Shown here: piece by piece, positions 1-8,451 of the stretch | Layout: each line of letters starts with the position of its first letter | Position numbering within the stretch: the first letter of the stretch is position 1 | Origin: CALLVY01 sp937899855 | Lineage (GTDB): Bacteria > Bacteroidota > Bacteroidia > Chitinophagales > Saprospiraceae | DNA length: 11,772 nt | Reading direction: 5' to 3' | NCBI GenBank assembly: GCA_039820405.1 | Contig: JBCBQC010000140.1 | Span: forward strand, 1-11,772 | Position numbers and translations under genes: made by a program | Notes under the pieces: generated by a model | Told to the model about the DNA's origin: nothing | Databases searched by the model: none | What the model saw: only the letters and a program-made list of their open reading frames with translations

Positions 1-185
1 TTTCCAATTAGCGGAATCTACTTACAATTGTAAAAACCAGGTTGCATCCCATTCTCCCAACCTTTCGATTACGCTCAGCCATTTCCACTGACTTCTAAAT
101 TTTTCGTGACTTCTGCGACGCCAGCCACCAAGGCCATCGTCCAATCCATTGGTCATTTATTTTCTTTCATCAAATATTCAACGTT

Positions 186-3100
186 ATGAGGATTTTACTT
201 TTCATTGCGCTGTGGGCCATTTGTACGCCCCCCAGCCTCCACGCTCAGAAAGTCAGCGACGTCTGGGCCGCCCTAGAACACTACGTCGCTCAACGGGAAG
301 GCCAGGCCATTCCCAACGAAACCCTTTACCTCACCACCAGCCGAACAGATGACTATCTCGAACGCTCATCTAAGGTGACCGAATCCCACGCCCTGCTCCC
401 CGATACGGACCGCCGCCAGCAAATCCGCCGCGATTATTGGTCCCACCAATTTGCCCAGCAAAACCGCGAACATTTTAGCGCCGCCAAAGACGACTATCGG
501 GAACAATTTGCCGGACTCCGCAACGGGAACAACGTCGTCCCCAATCCCCCCCTCGTCAACAATTGCAACATCAACATCGTCATCATCGTAGACCGCTCGG
601 GCTCGATCATGGGCAACGAAATGCCTCAGATCCGGATGGGTCTGAACAACTTTATCAACAACCAGGTAGGGACCGGCAATACGGTCAGCTTTATCGGTAT
701 GAGCAGTACCGGAGTTGCGCCCGCGGGTCCTTCCACCGTCACCTATAATACCGGAATAGGAACGGGCCTTCACAGTACCTGGATCGGACAGCTCAATGGC
801 AATGGTAACCGGGACCAATGGAGCCTTTCCCTCACCCTAGCGGCTACCCTCAACCCCGATCTGGTCATCATCATTGCCGATGGGGACGATAGTCACGGCA
901 ATACCGAAGCTGCCGCCGTTTGTACTGCCGCCAATGCCCTCAAAAACGCGGGTGCTCACCTCTTCGTCTTTGGGCAAATCGGGGGGACTTACGAAAGTGG
1001 GAGCTTGCTGGCGGCCGTCAGCAATGCCGTCGACCCCAACCCCGTAGCCGCCACCAATCCGCCGAACAACAACAACTTGGCCAATGACGACTTCATCGGC
1101 TTTCCACTACAATCCTTTGCCCCACTGGGCAACTGGCTTTCCATCCTCACCCCCGGTACCGGATCCGTCAACCTGACGGCCATCGACAATCGCAGTTGTA
1201 TCACCCACGCCACCAGTATCCGCGGACTCTACCAATTGTGCCCCGGCCAGGTGGCGGCCTCCATCCAGTTGGAGTTTTTCCAAAACGGCAGCCTCGTCAC
1301 CAGCGTCAACGTCACCAATTTTGGCAACGGCAGCTTTAGATACGACACCTTCCACGGCGACTTGCTCGCCCTCGGCCTCAACCCGGGCGAATGGTACGAC
1401 GTCGTCCCCGTACTCAACCTCACCAGCGGTACGGTCATCCGGGGTACCGACTTCCAAGTCGGCAACAACAACGATCTCCGACTCGCAGGCTTTTCCGACC
1501 CCCAGGTCATCGTCAACGATGCCCTCAACGATCGCAGCACCGAGATGTACACCTTCTGCGAAGGCCAACCCATCTACTACCACGGTACGGACCCCACCAG
1601 CTCCAACCACTTTACCGACATCGAACGTCGCCCAATCGGTGGCAGTACCTGGGGCGATTACCGCCAGCAGGGGTGGGTCGGCGCCAGCCTCGACAATTTT
1701 GACGACAACCTGCTCAACTACTACCCCGCCTCCTACTTTGCCGCGGGCTTCGAGTACCGATTAAAAATCGCGACCAACAACTCCGATCCCAACGTCTGCG
1801 TCGCCTGGACCGAGACCTTCGTCTTTTTCGAGGTGGTCGACTGTTGTCAGCCCGAATACACCCTCCACAACATTCCCGATTGTACCCGCGAGGGAGAAGC
1901 CTTTACCATTGAGGTACGCTTTGATCGCCCCCTGACTGCGGCCGATATCGAACGCATTTACTCCACCGATAATAATTTTACCTACCTCAGCCACCAAGTG
2001 GTCCGCGACGGCTCCATCACTCGATTGTTCATCACCTTCGTCCCCGAAACCTGTGATTGTGAGGGCAAGATGCTCGTATTCGACATCATTCTCCGCGACT
2101 GCCTACCCAATAACCTCATCTGGATCATGACCGATCCCATTCCCTGCTGTGCGGACAACTGTGAGTTTATCGCCATCGACGATTGGACTGCGGGCGAATG
2201 CGTCATCGTCAACGGGCAGCCGGGGCGGCCCTTCTCGATTACGGTGGGAAGCCCGGTTCCCATCTTAGCGGCCAGTGCGGCCAGCAACAACGCCACCTGC
2301 CAGGTGACGCTCCTCAACCTAGCGGTCCAGGCCCTCACCCCCACCAAGTACCAGATTACGGGTTTCCTGCGCTTTTCCAATACCCAGTGTATGAGCAATG
2401 CCCTGGTTTCCCTACTCTTGCAAACCGATATGGACTGCTGCCGGATCGACCAGGGCTTTAGTTTTCCCACCGGCTGCGAATTGCCCGCTGGTTGTCTGGG
2501 GGCGGCGGCGGCTTCGATCAGTCAGATCGACATGACCCGCAATCGCCTGGAGATAGCCATCCCGGGCTTGCCGCCCTTCGATCCGGTCACGGTGATCAAT
2601 CACCTGACGGGTCAGGTGAGTACGGCAACGGGTACCTTCATCATCTGTTCTTCGCCGGGCAGTCAGTTCCCACGGATTTGCGAGGGCATTCAGATCAGCG
2701 TACCTTCCAGTTTGGATTGCCGTCCGGTCGAAGGCATGCAACCGAGCATTCCCTATTACTACGAAATCCAGTACGAGGGGTGTAAGTGGCTCCTGATCGG
2801 CGATTATTGCGATCATCCCTTTGTTTATCCCGAAGGGGGCGACAGCAATGGCGACGCCGGTGGTGAAGGCGGCGACCAGGGCGAAGGCGGTGGCGATACT
2901 GGCGGTGGGCCGATTGGTCTGAACGGCGAGACGGATGCGACCCGTCTGATCCAAGCCCGTGAGACGGGCGCAGCCGAGGGCCAGGTGCGCATTTACCCCA
3001 ACCCACTCCCCGCGGGCCAAGCCCTCCAGTTTGACCTGACCGGGCTAGACCAAGCCGTGGACAATATCCAGGTTCTCAGCCCTCAGGGCAAATTGATGGA

Positions 3101-3236
3101 GGCCATTCAGCCCCCCGTGGGAGTAAGCCATTTCCGTCACGACTTGCGGCAGCAATTGGTCAGTGGACTCTACTTCGTACGCTTGCGGATGGCGGATGGG
3201 TCCCTCCGGAGCCAGCGCCTGCTTCTCATTGACTAG
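186..3236 (+). CDS. Secreted vWA-domain protein with T9SS type A sorting domain
   Basis: This is a large exported protein, probably displayed on or released from the cell surface by the type IX secretion system. Residues 1-20 form a signal peptide (hydrophobic LLFIALWAI, cleavage probably after LHA). A charged segment of about 100 residues follows. The vWA domain starts near residue 128: strand IVIIVD leads into the MIDAS motif DRSGS (D136, S138, S140), with a second acidic site ADGDD at 231-235, so metal-dependent ligand binding looks possible. Residues 330-850 are beta-rich and cysteine-containing, with CC pairs at 553/554, 654/655 and 751/752. A Gly/Asp/Glu linker spans about 883-908. The C-terminus (about 930-1016) carries YPNP at 937-940 and GLYFVRL near the end, the hallmarks of the type A sorting domain. 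The start fits the signal peptide. An adhesin or matrix-binding role is inference; the ligand is unknown. Confidence 0.9.
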   Translation: MRILLFIALWAICTPPSLHAQKVSDVWAALEHYVAQREGQAIPNETLYLTTSRTDDYLERSSKVTESHALLPDTDRRQQIRRDYWSHQFAQQNREHFSAAKDDYREQFAGLRNGNNVVPNPPLVNNCNINIVIIVDRSGSIMGNEMPQIRMGLNNFINNQVGTGNTVSFIGMSSTGVAPAGPSTVTYNTGIGTGLHSTWIGQLNGNGNRDQWSLSLTLAATLNPDLVIIIADGDDSHGNTEAAAVCTAANALKNAGAHLFVFGQIGGTYESGSLLAAVSNAVDPNPVAATNPPNNNNLANDDFIGFPLQSFAPLGNWLSILTPGTGSVNLTAIDNRSCITHATSIRGLYQLCPGQVAASIQLEFFQNGSLVTSVNVTNFGNGSFRYDTFHGDLLALGLNPGEWYDVVPVLNLTSGTVIRGTDFQVGNNNDLRLAGFSDPQVIVNDALNDRSTEMYTFCEGQPIYYHGTDPTSSNHFTDIERRPIGGSTWGDYRQQGWVGASLDNFDDNLLNYYPASYFAAGFEYRLKIATNNSDPNVCVAWTETFVFFEVVDCCQPEYTLHNIPDCTREGEAFTIEVRFDRPLTAADIERIYSTDNNFTYLSHQVVRDGSITRLFITFVPETCDCEGKMLVFDIILRDCLPNNLIWIMTDPIPCCADNCEFIAIDDWTAGECVIVNGQPGRPFSITVGSPVPILAASAASNNATCQVTLLNLAVQALTPTKYQITGFLRFSNTQCMSNALVSLLLQTDMDCCRIDQGFSFPTGCELPAGCLGAAAASISQIDMTRNRLEIAIPGLPPFDPVTVINHLTGQVSTATGTFIICSSPGSQFPRICEGIQISVPSSLDCRPVEGMQPSIPYYYEIQYEGCKWLLIGDYCDHPFVYPEGGDSNGDAGGEGGDQGEGGGDTGGGPIGLNGETDATRLIQARETGAAEGQVRIYPNPLPAGQALQFDLTGLDQAVDNIQVLSPQGKLMEAIQPPVGVSHFRHDLRQQLVSGLYFVRLRMADGSLRSQRLLLID

Positions 3237-3290
3237 GGGAAGGAAAAGCCGATTTTAGCACGGCTAATTGATTTTCAATACCCGATACAG

Positions 3291-3330
3291 TGCCGCGGTA
3301 TCCTTCGAGATACCGCGGCATTGCCTTTTA
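3291..3330 (+). terminator. Strong hairpin, probable intrinsic terminator of the vWA gene
   Basis: A perfect 12-bp inverted repeat is present: TGCCGCGGTATC at 3291-3302 and GATACCGCGGCA at 3309-3320, with the six-base loop CTTCGA. A T-rich but interrupted tail (TTGCCTTTTATC) follows. It lies 55 bp after the stop of the vWA gene and about 140 bp before pyruvate carboxylase, so it most likely separates the two transcripts. The imperfect T-tract is the main reservation. Confidence 0.7.
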
Positions 3331-3461
3331 TCAATTTTATTCAACCTATTTCATCGGACTACGTTAAGAATTCATATTTTGTTGATCTGGCCCAACCGAT
3401 CTACTGCTCCGGCATCCCGGTGGAACACATTATTTAACGGTTTTGAAATCCCTCACTCAGT

Positions 3462-6400
3462 ATGGCTGAACAAAAACAGCGTTTCCAAAAAATTATGGTG
3501 GCCAACCGTGGCGAAATTGCCATCCGCATACTCCGGGCGGCCTCCGAACTCAAGCTCCGTACGGTTGCCATTTTTACCTACGAAGACCGTTACTCCCTCC
3601 ACCGTTACAAAGCGGACGAGGCGTATCAGATCGGTGCCAAAGACGATCCCCTCAAGCCCTACCTCGACATTGAAGAGATCATCCGCGTGGCCCTCAAAAA
3701 TAAGGTAGAGGCCATTCACCCGGGCTACGGTTTTTTATCGGAAAACGTACGCTTCGCGCGGCGCTGTCGCGAGGCGGGAATCCTCTTTATCGGCCCCGAG
3801 CCCGAGGTGATGGAACGCCTGGGGGATAAGGTGGCCGCCAAACGGATCGCTCGGGAATTGGCCGTCCCCCTGATTGAAGACAGCCGGTCGGCCCTGACCG
3901 ACGACGCGGTGGCGCTCCAGGAGGCACGCCGCATTGGCTTTCCCATCATGGTGAAGGCTGCCGCCGGAGGTGGAGGCCGGGGCATGCGCGTGGTCCGCAA
4001 CGAAGAACAACTTTTGGTCGAATACCGCGAAGCACAGCGGGAGGCCCAAACTGCTTTTGGAGATGGAACGGTCTTTTTTGAGAAGTACGTCGAAAATCCC
4101 AAACACATCGAGGTACAGATTCTCGGGGATAAATACGGCAATATCGTTCACCTTTACGAACGCGACTGCTCGGTACAGCGGCGTTTTCAAAAGGTGGTGG
4201 AGGTGGCCCCCTCCATCGGTCTGGCCAAGGATACCCGCGAGAAGCTCTACGAGTACGCCTTGCAAATTGCTCGGCACGTGGAATACAGCCACGCGGGAAC
4301 GGTCGAATTTTTGGTCGATCCCGAGGAGCACATCTACTTTATCGAAGTGAACCCCCGCATCCAAGTGGAGCACACCATCACGGAGGAAATCACCGGGGTA
4401 GACATCGTACGCTCTCAGATTTTGATCGCCATGGGCTACCGGCTCGACCACCCCACCATCTACATTCGCAGTCAGGAGGACGTCGAATGCCACGGCTACG
4501 CGATCCAGTGTCGACTGACGACTGAGGATCCCGCCGCCAATTTCAAACCCGATTACGGCACCATCATCGCTTACCGCAGTGCGGGGGGCTTTGGCATCCG
4601 TCTCGATGCGGGCAGTGCCTACGCGGGTTCCAAGATTTCGCCCTTCTTTGACAGCATGTTGGTCAAGGTGACCGCCTGGGGGCGGACCCTCGGTGGAGCT
4701 GCCGAACGCCTGCACCGAGCCCTGCGCGAGTTTCGAATTCGGGGCGTCAAAACCAATATTGGCTTTCTGATCAATCTGCTGCAAGACGAGACTTTTCAAA
4801 AGGGCAAGGCCACCGTTCGCTTTATCGACGAGCACCCCGAGTTGGTGGCCCCACCCCGTTTTCGCGATCGGGGGACCAAGGCCCTCCGATTTTTGGCCGA
4901 GGTAATCGTCAATGGCAACCCCGACGTCAAAAAGGTCGATCCCGACCGGCAGTTCCTCGCGGCGCACGTACCGGATTTTGGGGTGGAGGGCAGTTTCCCC
5001 AAGGGAAACAAAGACCGTCTGAACGAATTGGGGCCGGAAGGCTTTTCAGCTTGGCTCCGTGCGCAAACGGCGATTCAGTACACCGACACGACCTTTCGCG
5101 ATGCCCACCAATCCCTACTCGCCACGCGGGTACGCGGCTACGACTTACTCCGCGTGGCGGAGAGCTTCGCCCGCAATCACGGCCACCAGATCTTTTCAAT
5201 GGAGGCCTGGGGGGGGGCCACCTTCGACGTGGCGCTGCGCTTCCTCAAGGAGTGTCCGTGGCAACGCTTGGAAAAACTGCGGCGGGCCATGCCTAACGTT
5301 CTGATCCAGATGCTGCTGCGGGGGTCCAATGCCGTGGGCTACACCGCCTACCCCGATAACTTGATCGAGGCCTTTATCGTAAAGGCCTGGGAAACCGGAA
5401 TCGACGTGTTCCGCATTTTTGATTCGCTCAACTGGGTGGAAGCCATGCGTACGAGTATTCGCGCAGTCCGCGAACGCACTGGAGCACTGGCCGAGGCCAG
5501 CATTTGCTACACTGGAGACATCAGCAATCCCGAGCGCAGCAAATTTAACCTCCAGTACTACCTCGACCTGGCCCGCCAGCTCGAAGACGCCGGCGCCCAC
5601 ATCATCGCCATCAAGGACATGGCCGGACTGCTGCGCCCCCGTGCCGCCGAGGAGTTGATCGGCGCCCTGCGCGAAGCCGTCCAATTGCCCCTCCACCTCC
5701 ACACCCACGATACCTCGTCCATCCAATCGGCCACCTACCTCAAAGCCATCGAAGCCGGCGTGGATGTGGTCGACGTGGCCCTCAGTGCCGTCTCGGGACT
5801 CACCTCCCAACCCAATTTCAACTCCATCGTCGCCATGATGGAAGGGCACCCCCGGGCCCAGGCCATCGACCTACACTCGCTCAATGCCTATTCCAATTAC
5901 TGGGAACAAGTGCGCCAGTACTACTACCCTTTCGAGACCGAATTGCGGGCGGGCACGGCCGAAGTCTACGAACACGAAATTCCCGGTGGCCAGTATTCCA
6001 ACCTACGCCCACAGGCTCGGGCCCTGGGCTTGGAGGAGCAGTTTGACGTAGTCAAGAAAAACTACCGCGTGGTCAACGATTTGCTCGGCGGCATCGTCAA
6101 GGTGACGCCCTCCTCCAAAGTCGTCGGCGACATGGCCCTCTTTATGACCGCCAACAACTTGACTCCGGAGGACATCGCCGAGCGGGGTGACACGCTGGCC
6201 TTTCCGGAGAGCATGAAATCCCTGATGCGGGGAGATCTGGGGCAAATCACCGGTGGCTTTCCCCCCAAATTCCAACGCATGGTTCTCAAGGGCGAAGCGG
6301 CCTACACCAGCCGCCCCAATGCCCACCTTTCCCCCATCGATATCGAGCAGTCCTTTGCCGATTTTCAGGAGCAATTTGATGAGTATACCAACCTCAAAGA

Positions 6401-6914
6401 CTTTATCTCTTATTCGCTCTACCCAAAGGTTTACAGCGATTATTTCGAACACCAGCGCGAGTACGGCGAGGTACACCACATCCCCACCCCCGCCTTTTTC
6501 TACGGCTTAAAACCCAACGAGGAAATCCTCATCGAAATCGACGAGGGCAAGCAAATTCTGGTGCAGTACCTCAACCGGAGCGCCGCGGACCCCAATGGCA
6601 ATTGTACGGTTTCCTTTAAGCTAAATGGACAAAACCGGGCGATCGAGGTGCGGGACCAATCGGCCAAATCGACGGCCGTAGTCAATCAAAAGGTGACCAG
6701 CGACCACGAGGTGGGATCGCCCTTGCAAGGAAGTTTGTCCAAGATTTTGGTACGCGAAGGAGAGGAGGTAGCCGTCAATGCGCCGCTCTTCGTGATCGAG
6801 GCGATGAAGATGGAAAGTACCATTACCGCTCACCGCGCAGGACGGGTCAAAAAGATTTACCTGGCGGAGAAAACACTGGTCGAACAAGACGACCTGGTGG
6901 TCGAGCTGGAATAG
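3462..6914 (+). CDS. pyc: Pyruvate carboxylase
   Basis: This biotin enzyme carboxylates pyruvate to oxaloacetate with ATP and bicarbonate, the main anaplerotic step; it acts in the cytosol. The 1150 residues match the single-chain family. Order: biotin carboxylase N-domain (VANRGEIAIRILRA, from residue 13); ATP-grasp with the glycine-rich loop KAAAGGGGRGM (165-175) and EVNPRIQVEH (295-304); biotin carboxylase C-domain to about 455; carboxyltransferase barrel beginning TTFRDAHQSL (D547), with IKDMAG (K718, the expected carboxylated lysine) and HTHD (H747, H749) as metal ligands; a linking/PYC-OADA region; and a biotinyl domain with AMKM (biotin lysine K1116). No key residue is missing. The start follows an A/T-containing leader without a Shine-Dalgarno site. 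It has about 140 bp of its own leader after the upstream hairpin, so it is probably transcribed alone. Confidence 0.97.
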   Translation: MAEQKQRFQKIMVANRGEIAIRILRAASELKLRTVAIFTYEDRYSLHRYKADEAYQIGAKDDPLKPYLDIEEIIRVALKNKVEAIHPGYGFLSENVRFARRCREAGILFIGPEPEVMERLGDKVAAKRIARELAVPLIEDSRSALTDDAVALQEARRIGFPIMVKAAAGGGGRGMRVVRNEEQLLVEYREAQREAQTAFGDGTVFFEKYVENPKHIEVQILGDKYGNIVHLYERDCSVQRRFQKVVEVAPSIGLAKDTREKLYEYALQIARHVEYSHAGTVEFLVDPEEHIYFIEVNPRIQVEHTITEEITGVDIVRSQILIAMGYRLDHPTIYIRSQEDVECHGYAIQCRLTTEDPAANFKPDYGTIIAYRSAGGFGIRLDAGSAYAGSKISPFFDSMLVKVTAWGRTLGGAAERLHRALREFRIRGVKTNIGFLINLLQDETFQKGKATVRFIDEHPELVAPPRFRDRGTKALRFLAEVIVNGNPDVKKVDPDRQFLAAHVPDFGVEGSFPKGNKDRLNELGPEGFSAWLRAQTAIQYTDTTFRDAHQSLLATRVRGYDLLRVAESFARNHGHQIFSMEAWGGATFDVALRFLKECPWQRLEKLRRAMPNVLIQMLLRGSNAVGYTAYPDNLIEAFIVKAWETGIDVFRIFDSLNWVEAMRTSIRAVRERTGALAEASICYTGDISNPERSKFNLQYYLDLARQLEDAGAHIIAIKDMAGLLRPRAAEELIGALREAVQLPLHLHTHDTSSIQSATYLKAIEAGVDVVDVALSAVSGLTSQPNFNSIVAMMEGHPRAQAIDLHSLNAYSNYWEQVRQYYYPFETELRAGTAEVYEHEIPGGQYSNLRPQARALGLEEQFDVVKKNYRVVNDLLGGIVKVTPSSKVVGDMALFMTANNLTPEDIAERGDTLAFPESMKSLMRGDLGQITGGFPPKFQRMVLKGEAAYTSRPNAHLSPIDIEQSFADFQEQFDEYTNLKDFISYSLYPKVYSDYFEHQREYGEVHHIPTPAFFYGLKPNEEILIEIDEGKQILVQYLNRSAADPNGNCTVSFKLNGQNRAIEVRDQSAKSTAVVNQKVTSDHEVGSPLQGSLSKILVREGEEVAVNAPLFVIEAMKMESTITAHRAGRVKKIYLAEKTLVEQDDLVVELE

Positions 6915-6917
6915 GCG

Positions 6918-7622
6918 TCACCGGACTGGGGACGACTTTTTTCGGGGAATCAAAAAGTTGAAGCGAAAATCGAGGGTAAATATCGGCATCCAATCGGGCC
7001 AGAACAAGTTCTGCTCCAGAGGTCCAAAAGCGGTGTTTCTGGTATCCGTGCGGGGATCAATGACATCGGCAGGTAGGATATTTCTGCTTACCCAACGGTA
7101 ACGGACTCCCATCCCAAAGTCAAGCTCCCAGCGGCTGTTGGGCGATATGGCTCCCTGCCAGCCCAATGCAAAAAAAGCGCCGAGGTAGTTGCGGGTCTCT
7201 CGCAGATCCATGCGTTCTCTGAACGCCCCACCAAAGCGTTCGACGAAGTCGTTTTCCGATACGTACAGTTGTTTGACCTGCAACCAGCTACTTAGGTAAA
7301 AGTCCGTACGGTTTTGGTGATGCCCCTTGGTGTAATAGCGCCAGCCCGAGCGGAGGCGGTAGCCCCACAGGTTGGCAGGCCAAGTGGAAAAGGGGCTGGC
7401 AAAACGCCGCATCGCCCCCACCTCAGTGATGAAGGTGCTCTTTTTCGTTAAGCGGTGCTCCGATCCGAAATGGATACCCGGATACTGCAAGGAGATCAGG
7501 GCCAGGGGGTTAAACTTGAGTTGCAACCGATAATCTTCGGGGAGATAGGTCTCGTAGTTTTGGGCAAAGCCCAGCTGGAGGCAAAGTCCCAAAACCAGGA
7601 TACTACAGTAAGTTTTCCACAT
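6918..7622 (-). CDS. Putative outer-membrane beta-barrel protein (DUF3575-like)
   Basis: This is a 234-residue exported protein. The N-terminus is a signal peptide (MWKTYCSILVLGLCLQLGFA, cleavage around residue 20-21). The rest alternates aromatic/hydrophobic and polar residues, as in outer-membrane strands: LQLKFNPLALISLQYPGIHFGSE near the start, then YRLRSGWRYYTKG, YLGAFFALGWQG, WELDFGMGVRYRW and FTLDFRFNF near the end. The pattern (a 'KFNPLALI' opening, an 'R-RYY' strand, a late 'G-GYR' strand) resembles Bacteroidota proteins grouped as DUF3575-like; that assignment is by eye. It is the last gene of a three-gene minus-strand unit, starting 24 bp after the upstream lipoprotein gene. Its stop is 3 bp from the stop of pyruvate carboxylase. 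A structural or pore role with the two lipoproteins is inference. Confidence 0.75.
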   Translation of the reverse strand: MWKTYCSILVLGLCLQLGFAQNYETYLPEDYRLQLKFNPLALISLQYPGIHFGSEHRLTKKSTFITEVGAMRRFASPFSTWPANLWGYRLRSGWRYYTKGHHQNRTDFYLSSWLQVKQLYVSENDFVERFGGAFRERMDLRETRNYLGAFFALGWQGAISPNSRWELDFGMGVRYRWVSRNILPADVIDPRTDTRNTAFGPLEQNLFWPDWMPIFTLDFRFNFLIPRKKSSPVR

Positions 7623-7646
7623 GCTTGGCTAGTTTAAGTTTTCGGC

Positions 7647-8420
7647 TCAGGCCTTGATCGGAATCTGGGAGAGGATGCGAATGTTGTTCCGATCACGGTA
7701 ATCGAACTGGTAGAGGTCATCGGGCCCCACCACGATCAATTGCCCATCGAGGGTGATCACGTCGTAAGCGACCATATCGGTAAAGTGGTAGAGCAGCTCG
7801 ATGCTGGCCGGGTCGGCTACGTTGAATACTTTGAGCCCGGCGGCATCGTCACAGAGAAAGAGCAGGTCGCCATCGATGCCAAGACCGAGGGGGTGTTGCA
7901 TGGGGTAGGTGGCGATGAGGCGGGGATTGTTGATGTCTTCAACGTCGAGGATATGGAGTTCGTTGAGGGTGAAGCCCACGCGGCAGTCGCCCCCCGACCG
8001 CAGGGTCACGTAGGCGTATTTTTCGGTGGCCACGATGGGGTCACAGCTCACGATGAGGCTGTGATCGTATTCGCTGACGTATTCGGGGATTCCATTGTCG
8101 GTAACCCGGTAGATGTAGGAGGACTGGGCCGAGCCGATGAAGAGAAGATCGTTGAGGGGGAAAATGGTTTCGACGATTTGACCGACTTCTTGCTCGCCCA
8201 CCAAACGGAGAGCGGCGGGGTTTTCGAGATCGAAAACTTTGAGGTTGGTATGGTCGATGGCGTAGAGGTAATCGCCGATGATGGTAAACCGGGCCAGGGA
8301 GCCTCCCACACCCGTATCCCCCGAGCTGGCCAGCTCGTTGTCGGCCGTACAAGCAGCGAACGAGAGGATAAAAAGCAGGGCGACGAGGCCGCCAAAAAAG
8401 GAGTTAAATACCGTTTTCAT
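7647..8420 (-). CDS. LVIVD-repeat lipoprotein, C-terminal-half-like (five repeats)
   Basis: This is a 257-residue lipoprotein. A start at 8420 is preferred because it gives a clean signal peptide (MKTVFNSFFGGLVALLFIL) ending in the lipobox-like FAAC with C24. An in-frame start at 8486 would put 22 unlikely residues before it and overlap the upstream gene. After a Gly/Ser-rich segment (about 32-40) come five LVIVD-type beta-propeller units: YLYAIDHTNLKVFDLENP (51-68), LLFIGSAQSSYIYRV (92-106), YAYVTLRSGGDC...LHILDVEDINNP (135-166), LLFLCDDAAGLKVFNVADP (186-204) and LIVVGPDDLYQFDYRD (228-243). The block beginning GGSLARF matches what I recall as the second half of longer Bacteroidota LVIVD proteins. 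It is the middle gene of the operon, 31 bp after its partner. It probably sits on a membrane surface; no enzymatic residues are evident. Biochemical function is unknown. Confidence 0.85.
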   Translation of the reverse strand: MKTVFNSFFGGLVALLFILSFAACTADNELASSGDTGVGGSLARFTIIGDYLYAIDHTNLKVFDLENPAALRLVGEQEVGQIVETIFPLNDLLFIGSAQSSYIYRVTDNGIPEYVSEYDHSLIVSCDPIVATEKYAYVTLRSGGDCRVGFTLNELHILDVEDINNPRLIATYPMQHPLGLGIDGDLLFLCDDAAGLKVFNVADPASIELLYHFTDMVAYDVITLDGQLIVVGPDDLYQFDYRDRNNIRILSQIPIKA

Positions 8421-8451
8421 ATGATCATTTTTTCGGATGGGGCAATGGGGT

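Noticed and set aside
1..185. Possible small gene or promoter before the vWA gene
   Set aside because: Only short frames occur (the best is about 24 codons on the minus strand) and no TAnnTTTG box is present; nothing can be supported.
366..818. Long minus-strand open frame inside the vWA gene
   Set aside because: It is antisense to a clear signal-peptide plus vWA protein. The frame is open because of the C-ending codons on the other strand, and its product is low-complexity Val/Asp-rich.
2826..2920. Gly/Asp/Glu-rich stretch as a DNA repeat or calcium-binding RTX array
   Set aside because: The repeats are irregular and lack the GGxGxDxxx nonapeptide; it fits a flexible linker before the sorting domain.
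3735..4967. 410-codon minus-strand open frame inside pyruvate carboxylase
   Set aside because: It is antisense to the conserved biotin carboxylase domain, has no recognisable domain, and is explained by GC-rich third positions.
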